Of a stretch of 64,000 nucleotides of DNA, positions 1-22,100 are shown one piece after another; position 1 is the stretch's first letter, and every line of letters begins with the position of its first letter. This DNA is from Blastomussa wellsi (lineage: Eukaryota; Cnidaria; Anthozoa; Scleractinia; Plerogyridae). The position numbers and the translations under genes were made by a program. The stretch covers positions 4,445,291 through 4,509,290 of the forward strand of contig OX393569.1 in NCBI GenBank assembly GCA_947652115.1, in the 5' to 3' direction. Below the pieces are notes generated by a model. It was not told where the DNA came from and did not search any database. It was given only the letters and a program-made list of their open reading frames with translations.

Positions 1-1286
1 TTCCGCACTGCCTTGCAATAGCGATGTTTCTCGTGATGTCACCCATTGTTATTGATATGCCAACCAGAACCTAATTGGCTATTGAAACAATGACTTCTTT
101 TGTTCCGTGGTTGACAAATTTGAATGTCAATAGAAAAGTGGCATCAATGTTTGCAAACAAGAAATATCGCTATATAAAGGAGAGAAATGTGCGTAGGGGA
201 AGCACTTTTTTCTCTGTTGTCTTTTAGGGCGTGGTCTTTGTCGTGGCATTATTAGAATTTTCAAAACCCTAGGCTAAACGTCAATGTTTACAAACAAGAA
301 ATATACTTCGGATCGGATCAAATAAAATAATTCCTCTTGAAACAAAAGCCTTTTTTTTGTCGTGTTCAAGGAATTGAGCCGAGGCTTACTAACGGTGAGG
401 TTGTGATTGAGAAAATTGTCGGGGTGGCAAATTAGTGACGATACCAACCTCGTTCCCAGGGTCCTGTATCTCCTTCGAGATGCCGATCGTTTAGTGTTGA
501 TTAAATAGTTTAAAATATGTTTTATTTTCCGCATGCTTTCAGGTTACCGACTGGAATGAAAACAGGACGAAGGACGCTTCAAATCTCACAAATGAAAACC
601 TGTTTTCACCGCCGCCCTTTGCACAAAGAACACACCAAATCCCTTTTACAGGATTTCCTGTGTCCAATCTTCAAAGTTTCGAATTTAATGTAGATAATTA
701 CCTTGGCTCGGCTTACTGGGAAGCTACTAAGTTTCTCGACAGACTACAGCAAGTGAACTAAACTACCAAACTAGTCAGCTTTGTAACTAGTCAGCTTTGC
801 GTAAACTGCAGCGTTCCTTACAGAATTCAATTTTTAATAAGCACTACCTTTTTGCTCATATTTTTTACTAATACACTGCAAATACAAGGCCAGGCATGGA
901 AAGCTTTGCAAAATCGTCAAAAATCTTTGTTTTACGTCACGGAGACCAGTGCGTGACAGCAAGAAGTTACGTACCCGTGACCTGCTTGAGTACTTGCAGA
1001 TTTTTTAAAATCTTAACGTTATTTTAGAGTACAATGTCAATATGTAATTTATACTTTCAATACGAAAATTTTCCAATGCTAATAAAGGATAATTCCTATC
1101 ACGATACACGTGCCACATCTACTTTTGCTTTGAAGTTTGGCGTTGGAACATTTTATGTAATTCATTGTAATCAGATCAGCAGTCACGCCATCCCATGAGT
1201 TCCTCCCTCGGTGACCCAGGAGGCATTTGTCAATGCTGCCTCAACAAATGCTAATAGCAGAAAAGTTCTAAAATAATCGGTTGTAG
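1..1286. other. No gene recognised
   Basis: This AT-rich stretch holds only short open frames without conserved motifs or convincing splice context. I see no RNA gene. It is probably intergenic sequence downstream of the thioesterase gene. Confidence 0.5.
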
Positions 1287-1580
1287 TCAGTACTGGCGGT
1301 CTGCAACCAATCCCGAGAGATTCAAATGACAATAAGCGTGGCGGCCATGTTGGATGACCAAACTAGAGGCAAACCGGAAATCTTTTATTCATGTAATCCA
1401 ACATGGCGTCGAATACGTCACTTGCAAACCAAATATAAACCAAATGAAGTGCAAACAAAAGATTAAAATAAGAACTCTTGAAGACACACCGGTATGCAAA
1501 TATCTATAAAAATGAAAGTAGCATGCCATTGTTTGCACAGAATGCATTTTTGGGAAGTTTATTACCGCCTTCAAACCCCC
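1287..1580 (+). repeat. Dispersed repeat, inverted copy of 30715-31040
   Basis: Positions 1290-1365 (around CAACCAATCCCGAGAGATT) match the reverse complement of about 30955-31035. Positions 1366-1430 match the reverse complement of about 30715-30785. The copy at 30.8 kb carries about 160 bp of extra sequence between these halves. No coding capacity is seen. Confidence 0.7.
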
Positions 1581-2672
1581 TAACCGCTAACGCTAAAACT
1601 ACAGCGCTATGGTGTTTGTGGAGCACCTAAAAGTGTGTATCGGTAGGTGTATTTGGTTCAGAAAACCCTCTGCTTTCCTCGTAGTAGTATTGCCATCTAC
1701 AACAAAGTGCATGCAGTTTGCTCTTCCCGCAGAGGCAGAAGATTGGCCTACATTCTGGGGCGCAATCTCGTTCCTTTTGGCCAGCGGCAGGGAATGATTG
1801 ACCAGAACGTCATGTGCCTTTTCTGCGTGGTGGAAATACGTGTACAAGACCGTACAACGCATGCGTCCGTTGTGCGCTCGAGAATATTGACATGTTATCA
1901 GCAGACATATCGCCTTGCTCATTGCCCAGTGTTACTTTTGTCAACTTTTGCATTGAAAAATGAGTTTGTTCTTTTGAAAGAAAGCTTCAAGACCTGTGTA
2001 CTAAATGTTATTTTTATACTCAGAGACCTTCGTTGATAAAACAGAACGGGATTTTCGGTGCGAATTTCGTAACAACCAAGGAGCAAATATTCCAGCTGAA
2101 CTACTCGATACTGCGCCTCGTGATCTAATTTTTTGAGAAACGCGCGCACATGCGCCATTCTCGAGCGAGTTCAATATATCGCGGAACATGAAGCGTCGGT
2201 GGAATTAAAAAAGAGAGACATTGTGCTGATTGACCAAATATGACCGTTCTGGCAACCGGAAGCATCTGTTGCATTGCATTGTACAGGAAAGCGACTACCA
2301 GCAATGTCGACGTATCACGTTACAATATGTATCATGTTACAAATAAAAACAGTAACGCGCTACGGTTGTGAACCCACGTAAACCCAGTGCGAAGTTTAAA
2401 CAAGCCCAGAGTTAACACACTCACTCAGATTTAGTTTGTGGCGAATCAGAACAGTGGTTTTAATACGCAGCATTGTGACCGTGCTTGATGCCGGGGAACA
2501 AGTGTTCCCGGACTTGGCACTTGTGATGTATTTTTCGTTACTACCGTTTTCTAGGTTTGGACGAATCTTGTGCCATTTCTCGGTGTGCAAGTTTCACTAG
2601 TCAGAACGGGAATGACGGCTTTTTCAAAGTATCAAAGGCAACTGAACACACGTTTCCGATCATCCTTACATA

Positions 2673-3005
2673 GCAGGGGCGTAGCGTGGTTTTCCATCGG
2701 TCAAGGTACGCACGAAAGGGGAAGGTCGAGCGCCAAAGGCGCGAGCCACTGGGGGAGGGGGGGGTGGGTCCCCCAGAAAATATTTATTTTCAGGACCTCG
2801 GAAATGCCATTTCCAATGTTTTCTAGGGGGAAGTTTCATAAACCAAAGCACGAGAAAACGCTATATAACTATTCAGTAACTTAGTTGTTTATATTACTAC
2901 CTTTGGCATATGTAAAGGTCGGTTTTTCCCAATAAATCTATAAATAAATATATTTTTTTGGATTTCCGAGGTACGCACGTGCGTACATGGCCGCTTCGCC
3001 CCTGC
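2673..3005. repeat. MITE with GCAGGGGCG termini
   Basis: The ends GCAGGGGCGTAGCG (2673) and CGCTTCGCCCCTGC (3005) form a 13/14-bp terminal inverted repeat, flanked on both sides by ATA, a possible 3-bp target duplication. The inside has a G-rich tract and no real ORF. A related element lies at 30111-30261. Confidence 0.65.
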
Positions 3006-3654
3006 ATAGAGGTACGACTGGAACCTAGTTACAACCTCCCGTCAGTTTCACTCCATTTTGCTTGCGGTTAGCTTTCATTTGACGCTAGGGTATATTAATT
3101 TATAGTATATATAATGCATGTACATATTGTTTATAATTGCTTTTTCTTTCTTTTTGGAATTGTACATATATTTTTACTGTATTCATTCCTCGGAGATATT
3201 AGCGCTTATGCCCTACTCTTCAATCAGAGTTGAAATAATGTTTACTACTACTACTGTTCATTATGTGTAGTTTAAATTTCGGTGGGTTTGGTAGCCAGCT
3301 GCACTGTGGCTAAGTATGGCTCGTCGGCCCGGGTTCGTGTTAAAAAAGTTGTAAGAGTCTACGTGGCAATTCGCTACCCATGTTCTGAGCCAGCAGTGTG
3401 GCTGTCATTTGCAGGAAACAACCGACATTTTTTGCAGCTTGCATCTGACAGAGTTTTGCACACAAAAAGAGTACAGCTGTACGGTGCAATGCATACTACT
3501 GGTGCCAGATGTTATTCCTAACTCAAACATACATCTGGATACATATTCTTATGCGTACGAACTTTTTGCCTTTAATAGGCACAACATTTTAACGTGATTG
3601 CACCAATTTCAATTCGATTTTTTTGGTTTTGTTTATTGCTTAAGGCAGGGCGTA

Positions 3655-3726
3655 GTGACCATGGTTAAAGCGCATGCGCAGTGACCCTGGTTAGTGCGCA
3701 TGCGCAGTGACCATGGTTAGTGCGTA
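3655..3726. repeat. Short tandem repeat, about 30-bp unit, nearly 3 copies
   Basis: The unit contains TGGTTAGTGCGCATGCGC and CAGTGACC and is repeated with minor changes. The GCGCATGCGC palindrome resembles an NRF1 site but is here simply part of the repeat. Confidence 0.7.
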
Positions 3727-5074
3727 TTACTCTGATTATGAGGACTGGGTTCTACACGTGTTCTGTTCTTTGGACGGCACTCTACTCTCCCGTGTGCCAG
3801 CCAGATACGGGTATTTGGAGATAGTTAATTCATAACTTGTGGCATTACTGCAGGCCCTGCAGTACTTATTATTATTCCCAACTATCAAAATAGAGACAAC
3901 TAAATTTCCTGATACTCCATGGTACCTCACCCTCCCGCTTTATTTTAAATTTTTCCATAAATCAATTAATCTTTAATAACAAAACACCAAAGAGGTGACC
4001 ATAAACTGAGAAGAAATGAGGATAGCTTCAATGAGAAAGATTGACAAGGATTGTAATTGACAAACTTGAAACATTTAGGTTAAACTTTATAATACGTGTC
4101 ATCCGTGAGAGAACTGCTTTAATTTACTCATTTTGTAACAATATATAGCTAATGCATGGCTACATTTATTTATACAACACGCAAATACTATGTATTCTAT
4201 TCCCCACATTTATGCTTTGGTGTTACAAGTAAAAAGAAAGCCAGCTAAGAAAGAACACGAAAACTCCCCCATTTGCACTCCCCACTCTCGTACTACTTAA
4301 CCAACATGTTGGCTGTGTATTATAAATCTGCAATCATACAATTAAATGTAGTACATTATAACATGTTTTTTAATAGAATAAAAAGTCACTATATATAGTT
4401 TCATAATAAATTCCCACTTAACTCACCTTTGTTAAAATTAAACATTTTTTTTTTGTCACAGCACATTTTGTGCTAATGTTGCATCACCACATCAAAAAAA
4501 AACATTTTGTGAAATAATCCTTTGTACTCAAAATGCCATCTGACGTACATATGAAGGCAATATTTACCACAATCAATATGTTCTAGCCCTCTTGGTAACA
4601 ATGTAAATCACAGAATTGGTTACAGAGACTTCTTTTCAGGGAAATGCTGAACGATTAAATACAGAAACTGTTACAGTAGGGGCTTTCTGGAGGCGGGAAT
4701 AAATCCCATTTCCCAGTTCCAGAGTTCTAATCCATTTTACAGGGAAAAAATGGGCAAATCCCTACTAATTGTAACTGTTACAATGAGAATGTGGAGTAAT
4801 ATTTTCAAGTACAAGGGAATAGTGACGTAAAGGGCCGGTATTATTTTCAGGCAATGGGGAAACTAATATTTACATGTACATGTAAATGTGGAGAGTAGGG
4901 AAAACAGAATGTTCTTTGAATATATTTTACAAGAGTGATCGATTAAAAGGAAAACATGTTTCACCTACATGTAGTGGTACTCAATTTAAAAAGGTTATGA
5001 ACCTATCAGTACAATTAAGCATTTTTTATCATGCAGTCATAAAATAGAAGCAAGATGATTGACACTAAACTAGG
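3727..5074 (-). other. Thioesterase 3' untranslated region and intergenic DNA
   Basis: No gene is seen here apart from the expected 3'UTR of the minus-strand thioesterase, whose stop codon ends at 5075. The nearest canonical AATAAA that I found on the minus strand is at 4165-4170, which would give a 3'UTR of about 0.9 kb. Confidence 0.45.
4165..4170 (-). promoter_or_regulatory. Candidate poly(A) signal of the thioesterase gene
   Basis: AATAAA on the minus strand, about 0.9 kb after the stop codon. It is a short motif in AT-rich DNA, so the call is weak. Confidence 0.3.
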
Positions 5075-14741
<9,667 letters not shown>

Positions 14742-14964
14742 CTCCTTGGTCCCAACAGAAGAGAAAAGGAGGAAGCTGTCAAGGAGAAGAAACAAGTAAA
14801 AAATGCTAAATCTCAATAAAAACATTCACCGAAAACCGCAACATGTGTTGGGACGATGGGACGAAAAAACACGGCTGCGCGAGTTAACTCGAGTTTGACG
14901 CGGCATGCGCACAAACAGATAAAAGAAGCCGCAAAGTGGATTGCCTGTGGATTCAGAAACCAAG
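14742..14964. promoter_or_regulatory. Bidirectional promoter of LYPLA and POP1
   Basis: Only 223 bp separate the two divergent start codons. No TATA box is obvious. GGCATGCGCA (about 14902-14911) resembles an NRF1 half site. AAGATGGCGACC at 14963-14974 matches the YY1 motif and overlaps the POP1 start codon, a well-known arrangement in housekeeping promoters. A pyrimidine tract ending CTTGACAG on the minus strand (about 14778) could be a 3' splice site for a noncoding first exon of the thioesterase. The regulatory roles are inference from motifs. Confidence 0.65.
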
Positions 14965-17900
14965 ATGGCGACCGCTAACAGTGGCGTGCAAAAGCAGGAG
15001 AAAAGTCGAAAAAGGAAAAGAAATTTCCACATTCCAGGATTTGCACCAACCAAGTCCTCCACACCTGCAGTCACCTCTCAAGCTCCTAGAGCCATTAACG
15101 CAGATCAGTTTGCCTCAGTTCGCGCTGTTGAAATTAAGAACATGGTGGCTGCGATCGAGGAAGCTGATAAATTAAAAGGAAAGCGCCTGTTTCAAACACT
15201 TCCAAGGCACATGAGGAGAAGAGCGATGAGCTACAATGTCAAAAGAATGCCCGCCCGTCTCCGTCAGCGTGCTTCGTTCGAGGTATTAATGAAAAATGTC
15301 AGTAAAATAGGAAAACTACTGAAAACAGTACACGCACGTGGTGTCTTGGAGATAGTGCATTCCATGTAATAAAATGACAAGTTCTTAGCCTATCATTTAG
15401 GAATTTCAGGTAGTAAAATAGCGACGGAGAATAAAGGCCCGGGCTAAAAGTATTGGGGGCTAAACGACCAGATACCTGCATCTTAGGCCGGGCATACTTG
15501 ACCCATGTTTTGGTATTGGGGTGCCGCTGGAGGTTTGATGATTGACGATTTCGGATATGCTGAAAACTCGAAAGTCTTGAAGATATGCCCTGTCTAGGAT
15601 CAAGGACGACTCCATGCCCTGATTAGGACAATTATATACCCTGTTCCACACTAAGGGGTCAAAAAACCAAATCACCACAAAAAGCACCAAATATACTACA
15701 GTAATGACCAGAAATTGACAGATTTCTACTCCCGTTGTGGTGCCCTCCCCTTCCCCACTCCCAAAGGTTTGGGCTCCATTCCATGACCATTAATTCCAGT
15801 TCATGGATCATTCCTGTCCCTAGAACCGCTTGTCACTTTCTTATTCCAGCTAGGCCTGTACACAAGGTTCACATGGCTCTGAACCTTGTTGGCTAGAACC
15901 TAACAAAGGGAGTCCAATCTAATCCCTTTGTTGTCCCTTAGTTTGAAACAGCGGATTTGACAAGACCCACTTTGTCAGATTCTAGCTAATCATGTCATGT
16001 CCCCAGAGTCACTTGTTCCCCATGCACAGGCCCCACTGGCTAAGAGGGACGAGTAGCTCTGGGGATGATAATGTTCACGAATATTGAGTTATTGCAATCA
16101 GGTGTATGGTGTATATATTTGGTTGTGTAACTTTGTGCATTGCATTTGCATATGTGTGTGCATCACACATGTACAGAAATTTGAAGCCGAAACATGTTAT
16201 TGTCAGTTAGTGCTGAACTGGGTACATTTGCAGAATTCAGATTATACCAGTCTTAGATCTGTACAAATGGATTGCCTTCTGTTTCAGATGCATAATCCAG
16301 CTAACAAACCTGAAACACTCAAGAAGAAAAGCAGGCATCATCGCCGTCAACCCAAAAACTTGCTAGAGGAGTACACTCGTCGACAACGTAAGCATGTCTG
16401 GCTTGAGACACACATTTGGCATGCTAAAAGAATGAAGATGATTGATGCATGGGGCTACAGGCTGGCTGATCATCCCAATGATAAAGGCTTTAGAGCGGCC
16501 TACAGGGCTGCAAAGAACAACTGCATCTTGCAGGTATTCACTGAATGATTAGCTGAATTACTAGTGCTCTTTAGGCCAGGGGTTGGGGGGGGGGGGGTGG
16601 TCGTCCTATATGAAACTGACAGGAGAACCAATGACCAATCTGGGCGATGGCTCAAGCTTTTTAACGCATACTACGGAAACCAGTGATCCATGGAACAGGT
16701 CAAATTATTGCATTGCTGCCCCACCTACTTTCGTCTGTGGATCCCAACCACCGCTTTGTCGCATATGACGTACACTTTTGTAATCAGATTGGGTTCTTCA
16801 CTGAAAAAAGCATTGAATAAACGGTCAATAGAAGAACAATTCAATGAAGGTTTGGTTGAAAGAAGTGTTTCTTATTTCCTTTGAGTGGTTGAGTCTAACT
16901 AGTCTTGTAGCACTTTTATGCACTTGCAAAGAGTTTAAAATAGCAAATCGAGCTAGTGTGCATTTGACAGCGTAACAATGTTGCATGAACATGACCAAAC
17001 GAGTCTAACATCATGCAACATCTCCAAAAATGTTGTCCATTTTTAAACCTGAGCCAACAACATTCAACACATTGCAACAGGTGGCTAAATGTGTGCAACA
17101 TGTTGTGCACAATATTACAATATGCTGCATTTAAATGTTGCAATCATTTGGCCAGGGCTTTAAGTAGAATGCACCTTGTTTGTTTGTTTGTGGGTTTGTG
17201 GTGTTTTGATTTGTGTAATGCTGTTTTGGTAGGATATGTCTTATTATGGCTGCATTGAAGTAACTGGTGTTCAGAGTCGGATCATACAAGCAATGCATCA
17301 CTTAACAAGTCAAGAAGCAGGTTTGTGCAGGATACTCCATGTATTTGAAATAACTGGCATTACCACTAACCTTGTAGCATTTTCAAGCAGTTGCTAGTAC
17401 ATTGAAGCATCGCCTGTATCAGTACAATAATTATGTATGCAACTAATGTGACACCAATTGAAATCTTCACCCGAAACAGTCAGGAACTCAGTCATAACAG
17501 CTGCTAAAGGTTATCCCCTTTACAGCCCTGTTAGTAGTAAATCAAAAAGAAAAATAAGTACTTTGATGAATCTTCTTTTTCAGACACACCCAATGCAGCA
17601 TAAGCTTACAGTACCGCTCAAATGTAAGTTACCACCGTCTCGCGAGAAACGAGACTCGCATCGCGAGAAACGAGACTCGTATCGCGAGAAACGAGACTCG
17701 TATCGCGAGAAACGAGACTCGTATCGCGAGAAACGAGAACTGTCTCGCGAGACATTTCTCGTTTCTCGCGAGTGCACTGCAAGTACCAACTTTACGTTGT
17801 TGGGCCGAGAATATCATCGAGCGGACACGTGTCGTATCGTTGATTTTTTCGGTGATCGACTTGATCGGAATTTGTTTTGTTGTCTGTTCGTGCTGGATAT

Positions 17901-19069
17901 CTACATCCGTCATCGGTAGCGCCACGCTCTAGCTTGTATAGTTTGAAACCTCGATTGACTTTATAATTACTTGGTTCATAGCATTCACATACGAAGCAAG
18001 GCTTCGAACATGTAATCTAAGTAAACTATTTATTCACAATGTGAAGCCGCAACGCTTTTGAACATGAAGCGTCGGTCCTCGATCGACTTTTTATTTTTGT
18101 TCTCGTTTTCAAATGTGAGGTCACGCTTCGAACATTCAGTCCAAGTTAACTCTTCATTCACAAAGTAAAGCCGCAACGCTTTTGAGCAGGAAGCCTCCAC
18201 TGATTTTGTATTCACATGCGAAGCCACGCTTCGAACGCGTAATCAAAGTTAACTTTTTACTCACAAAGTGAAGCCGCAACGCTTTTGAACATGAAGCGTC
18301 GGTCCTCGATCGACTTTTTATTTTTGTTCTCGTTTCCAAATGTGAGGTGACGCTTCGAACATTCAGTCCAAGTTAACTCTTCATTCACAAAGTAAAGCCG
18401 CAACGCTTTTGAGCAGGAAGCCTACACTGATGAATGAAAAATAGTTTCAGTCGAAGGAAAACGTCTTCGTTTGAAAGAAATACTATTCTAAGTCATCTTC
18501 AGGAACTCTGAAAGTATTTTGATGACTTACTTATACATTTCTTTTTAATAATATAACACTTTTCATTTCGCGTGGCGGCGCCCAACTTGCATGTTTCGCC
18601 GAAAACAGAAATTTACCTCGATTTCAGCATCAAAAATGCTGCCTTCGTTTTCGCGGTAGAAATATGCGACTTCTTAGTTTTCACATACAGTTTCTTCTGT
18701 TTTAATTAATATATCGTTGTTGAGTTAATTGTTTTACAGAGAAACTGAAAAATGCTCGTAGAAAATTGCTAAAATTGTTTTCGTTCCCAATGCGGCTATT
18801 TTTATCTTGGAAAGAAATTTGATCAGGGCAGATTTTGATCACGTGCTAGGCAACCACTTCTGAGCCGTGAGCGTACGCCACGCAATCAACAAAACAACGC
18901 TATAAATTGTAATTTTCGTCAAGCTTCATCTAAACACTTGATTTATACCCTTGAGCCTAAAGCTTACCTTTTCTTTGCAAAATCGTTATCAAAAATTTAG
19001 TCGGCGAACGGCTCTCCTGGGTCCTTGCCCGTCGGGTAAGGAAGGAGAGAAAGTTACTTGCCCGAAGGG

Positions 19070-19104
<35 letters not shown>

Positions 19105-22100
19105 TATTTCGAGCCCTGCACTTCTCCGATCGACAGCGTAGCCAATCGAACTCTTAAAAACAAAACACACAAATGCAAAAACTTATAATGTTTCTAAGCA
19201 TTAGAAGACGAAAAAGTTATTCGCATTTTACTGATTTGTAAACTATATAATTCATACTCTGAAGAAAGATGAGCGAAGACGACGGCTGTATTCTACATGT
19301 ATTTTACAAATCAACCGAACATTCGCTAAAGGGAGCTGGGAGGGAAATGGCTATCGTAAAGTTTATGATAAGAAACACAATGTTGGTCATGACTTTTACA
19401 GAAGTGGTGGCTCCAAACGAGAGATATCGAATACTTTACAAAGCTCGCCGGCATGCCGTAAAATTTCAAAGAGCTTTTTCAATTGTCTCACCAGCGCGTG
19501 CCGAGAGCAAACTTTTCCCTGTCAAAAATTGAATGAATGTTAACAGCGCATCTTAAGAACTTCGATAATACACTCTTTCTGTAAATTTGGACTGTTTCAG
19601 CGTTTGAATGATCCAATTGTGCCAAATAGAACGAGAGATATCGAATACTTTTCAAAGCTCGCCGGCATGCCGTAAAATTTCAAAGAGCTTTTTCAATTGT
19701 CTCACCAGCGCGTGCCGAGAGCAAACTTTTCCCTGTCAAAAATTGAATGAATGTTAACAGCGCATCTAAAGAACTTCGATAATACACTCTTTCTGCAAAT
19801 TTGGACTGTTTCAGCGTTTGAATCATCCAATTGTGCCAAATATAACGAGAGATATCGAATACTTTTCAAAGCTCGCCGGCATGCCGTAAAATTTCAAAGA
19901 GCTTTTTCAATTGTCTCACCAGCGCGTGCCGAGAGCAAACTTTTCCCTGTCAAAAATTGAATGAATGTTAACAGCGCATCTTAAGAACTTCGATAATACA
20001 ATCTTTCTGTAAATTTGGACTATTTCAGCGTTTGAATCATCCAATTGTGCCAAATAAAACCGGACATATCGAAATAGTTTTCAAGGCCGCCAGCGATTGC
20101 CGTGAAGTGTCGTCGTCTCGTCGGTCGCCATACCCATGGGAACTGGCTTCTTGCGAGTAATATATTCCATACTAAACGCTTCAGTGATTCTCGAGAGAAA
20201 CGAGAACCTTCTCGCGAGAAACGAGACTCGTATCGCAGGAAACGAGACTCGTATCGCGAGAAACGAGACTCGTATCGCGAGAAACGAGACTCGTATCGCG
20301 AGAAACGAGACGAGAGGTGGTAACTTACATTTGAGCGGTACTGTATAATTCAACTGGTCCTCTAGTGTAACAGCTGCTATTATTGTGGGAGCTAGAGGCA
20401 TTGTTTCTGTTGTTTGTTCTTTTGTTCTAATGGTCCTCTAGTGTAGCAGTTGCTATTGTTTTGGAGGCTAGGGGCATTGTTCCTGTTGTTTGTTCTATTG
20501 TTCTACTGGCCATCTAGTGTAGCAGTTGCTATTGTTTTGGAGGCTAGGGGCATTGTTCCTGTTGTTTGTTCCATTGTTCTATCGGTCCTCTAGTGTAGCA
20601 GTTGCTATTGTTTTGGGGGCAAGGGACATTGTTCCTGTTGTTTGTTCTATTCTACTGGTCATCAAGTGTTGCAGTTGCTATTGTTTTGGAGGCTAGGGGC
20701 ACTGTTCTTGTTGTTTGTTGTATTCTACTGGTCATCTAGTGTAGTAGTTGCTATTGTTTTGGGGCATTGTTCCTTCTGTTTGTTTGTTTGTTCTATTGTT
20801 CTACTAACATTGTGGGATCTTGCTAACCAACCCAGTGAAGGTATCTAAAAAATCCTCTTTACCTGAAGGTTTTTGTTTTTCAGGGTTAACTTTTGCTGCC
20901 AAACACTATTTGAATGGCACTCGTGAAGGGAAAGTGATGCTGTACAAGTTTGACCAGTTCCCTTATGGTGCAATCAGCCCTGTGTCTTTTCTCTGGAGAC
21001 AAATGATCAGGACAGAACCTACAAACACCAATGGGAATGGGCAACATTCAGACAAGCGTGATATGGAACAGGAAGATGGTAATAGTGAAGGTATAACTCA
21101 GGACCACACTTTGAGCCAAGGAAGCTACAACGGTCATAACGAATCTTCTCAATTGTGGATCTGGTCTCATCCTGCAAGTTTTAATTCAGTCTTTGATGCA
21201 GTGACAGAAGCTTGTAACTCTGTAGGGAGTACCTCAGTTGAAAAAGACAGAAACTTGCCTGATGCTGCAAGGAAGGATTCTATTGATGAGCAAGAACAAC
21301 CTGATGAAGGAACTCAACCTATTCCACTGGTCAATGGTATTGATCATCCAGAATTAAAGGTGACCTCTCGTCGTCATGACTTACTTAGATTGCGTCTTAC
21401 AGGACCACAGTCACATGCTCTACTTACATACACTCTAAAACTGTCTACTGATTTAAAACACAAAGACAGTGAAAACAAATGTGGCACTAGTATTTTTCAC
21501 AAAGAATCAACACGTTTCTTCAGTGACAAGGGTATCAACAGTAATTCTGCAAAATGGTGGCAAAAGGCTTTGGAAAACCCAAGGCATTCACTGGCCCAAA
21601 GTACATTATGGGATAAATTAAAGAAAGCCACCAGCTCACCATCAGTCCTCCCTGCTGGGTGCATCATTGGCCTAACAGTCCTTGATCCACGCCTGTACCT
21701 CCCTGGGAAGAAAATGTGCATTGCCAGTACAACTGAAGACATCCATTACGGTATGACTGTCTATTAAATGTAATTACAAAATGCTGCACGTTGATGAGGG
21801 TGAAGCCCAAATCAACTATCACAAGATAGGAATTGAGACTGAATAATCTAATTGTTGTAGTATAAATCTACTGGGCGTTCAAATCTTAAGAACATGATTA
21901 TCCAAGTCTTCACAGGCACCAAAACACTTGTGAAGAAGTGGCTGCTATTTTGTTGACAGCCACTACTCACAGAATAGATAGTGAGTAGTGTAGCCAACAT
22001 ACCTGTGTCAATTTCTCTTAAGTTAATAGACAGCTCTGTGAGACAGACACCTCTATGAGATGGACAACTGATGTTGGTCTCTGGGAACCTATTTTCAATC

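Larger units (their letters stand above)
17609..20343. mobile_element. TA-flanked DNA transposon with 28-bp perfect TIRs
   Basis: The ends at 17609-17636 and 20316-20343 are perfect 28-bp inverted repeats beginning CAGTACCGCTCAAATG and flanked by TA on both sides, as in Tc1/mariner-type elements. Inside each end lies an array of a 21-bp unit (GCGAGAAACGAGACTCG core) in opposite orientation. The centre holds two satellite-like arrays (18043-18430, 19417-20075). No transposase frame is found, so the 2.7-kb element is non-autonomous. It sits in POP1 intron 3. The superfamily is inferred from the TA duplication and the CAGT end only. Confidence 0.85.

Noticed and set aside
14742..14825. In-frame upstream ATG adding a hydrophobic leader to the thioesterase
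   Set aside because: The hydrophobic codons come from a pyrimidine tract ending CTTGACAG, which looks like a splice acceptor. The family is cytosolic, and the next ATG gives a normal N-terminus.
16084..16287. Extension of POP1 exon 2 upstream in the same open frame
   Set aside because: The GTTTCAG acceptor at 16287 and the start of similarity at MHNPANKPETLKKK fix the exon start; the upstream residues are unlike POP1.
17637..17771. Regular short repeats resembling a CRISPR array
   Set aside because: The units are contiguous 21-bp tandem copies without unique spacers, in a eukaryotic intron, and mirrored at the other end of a transposon.
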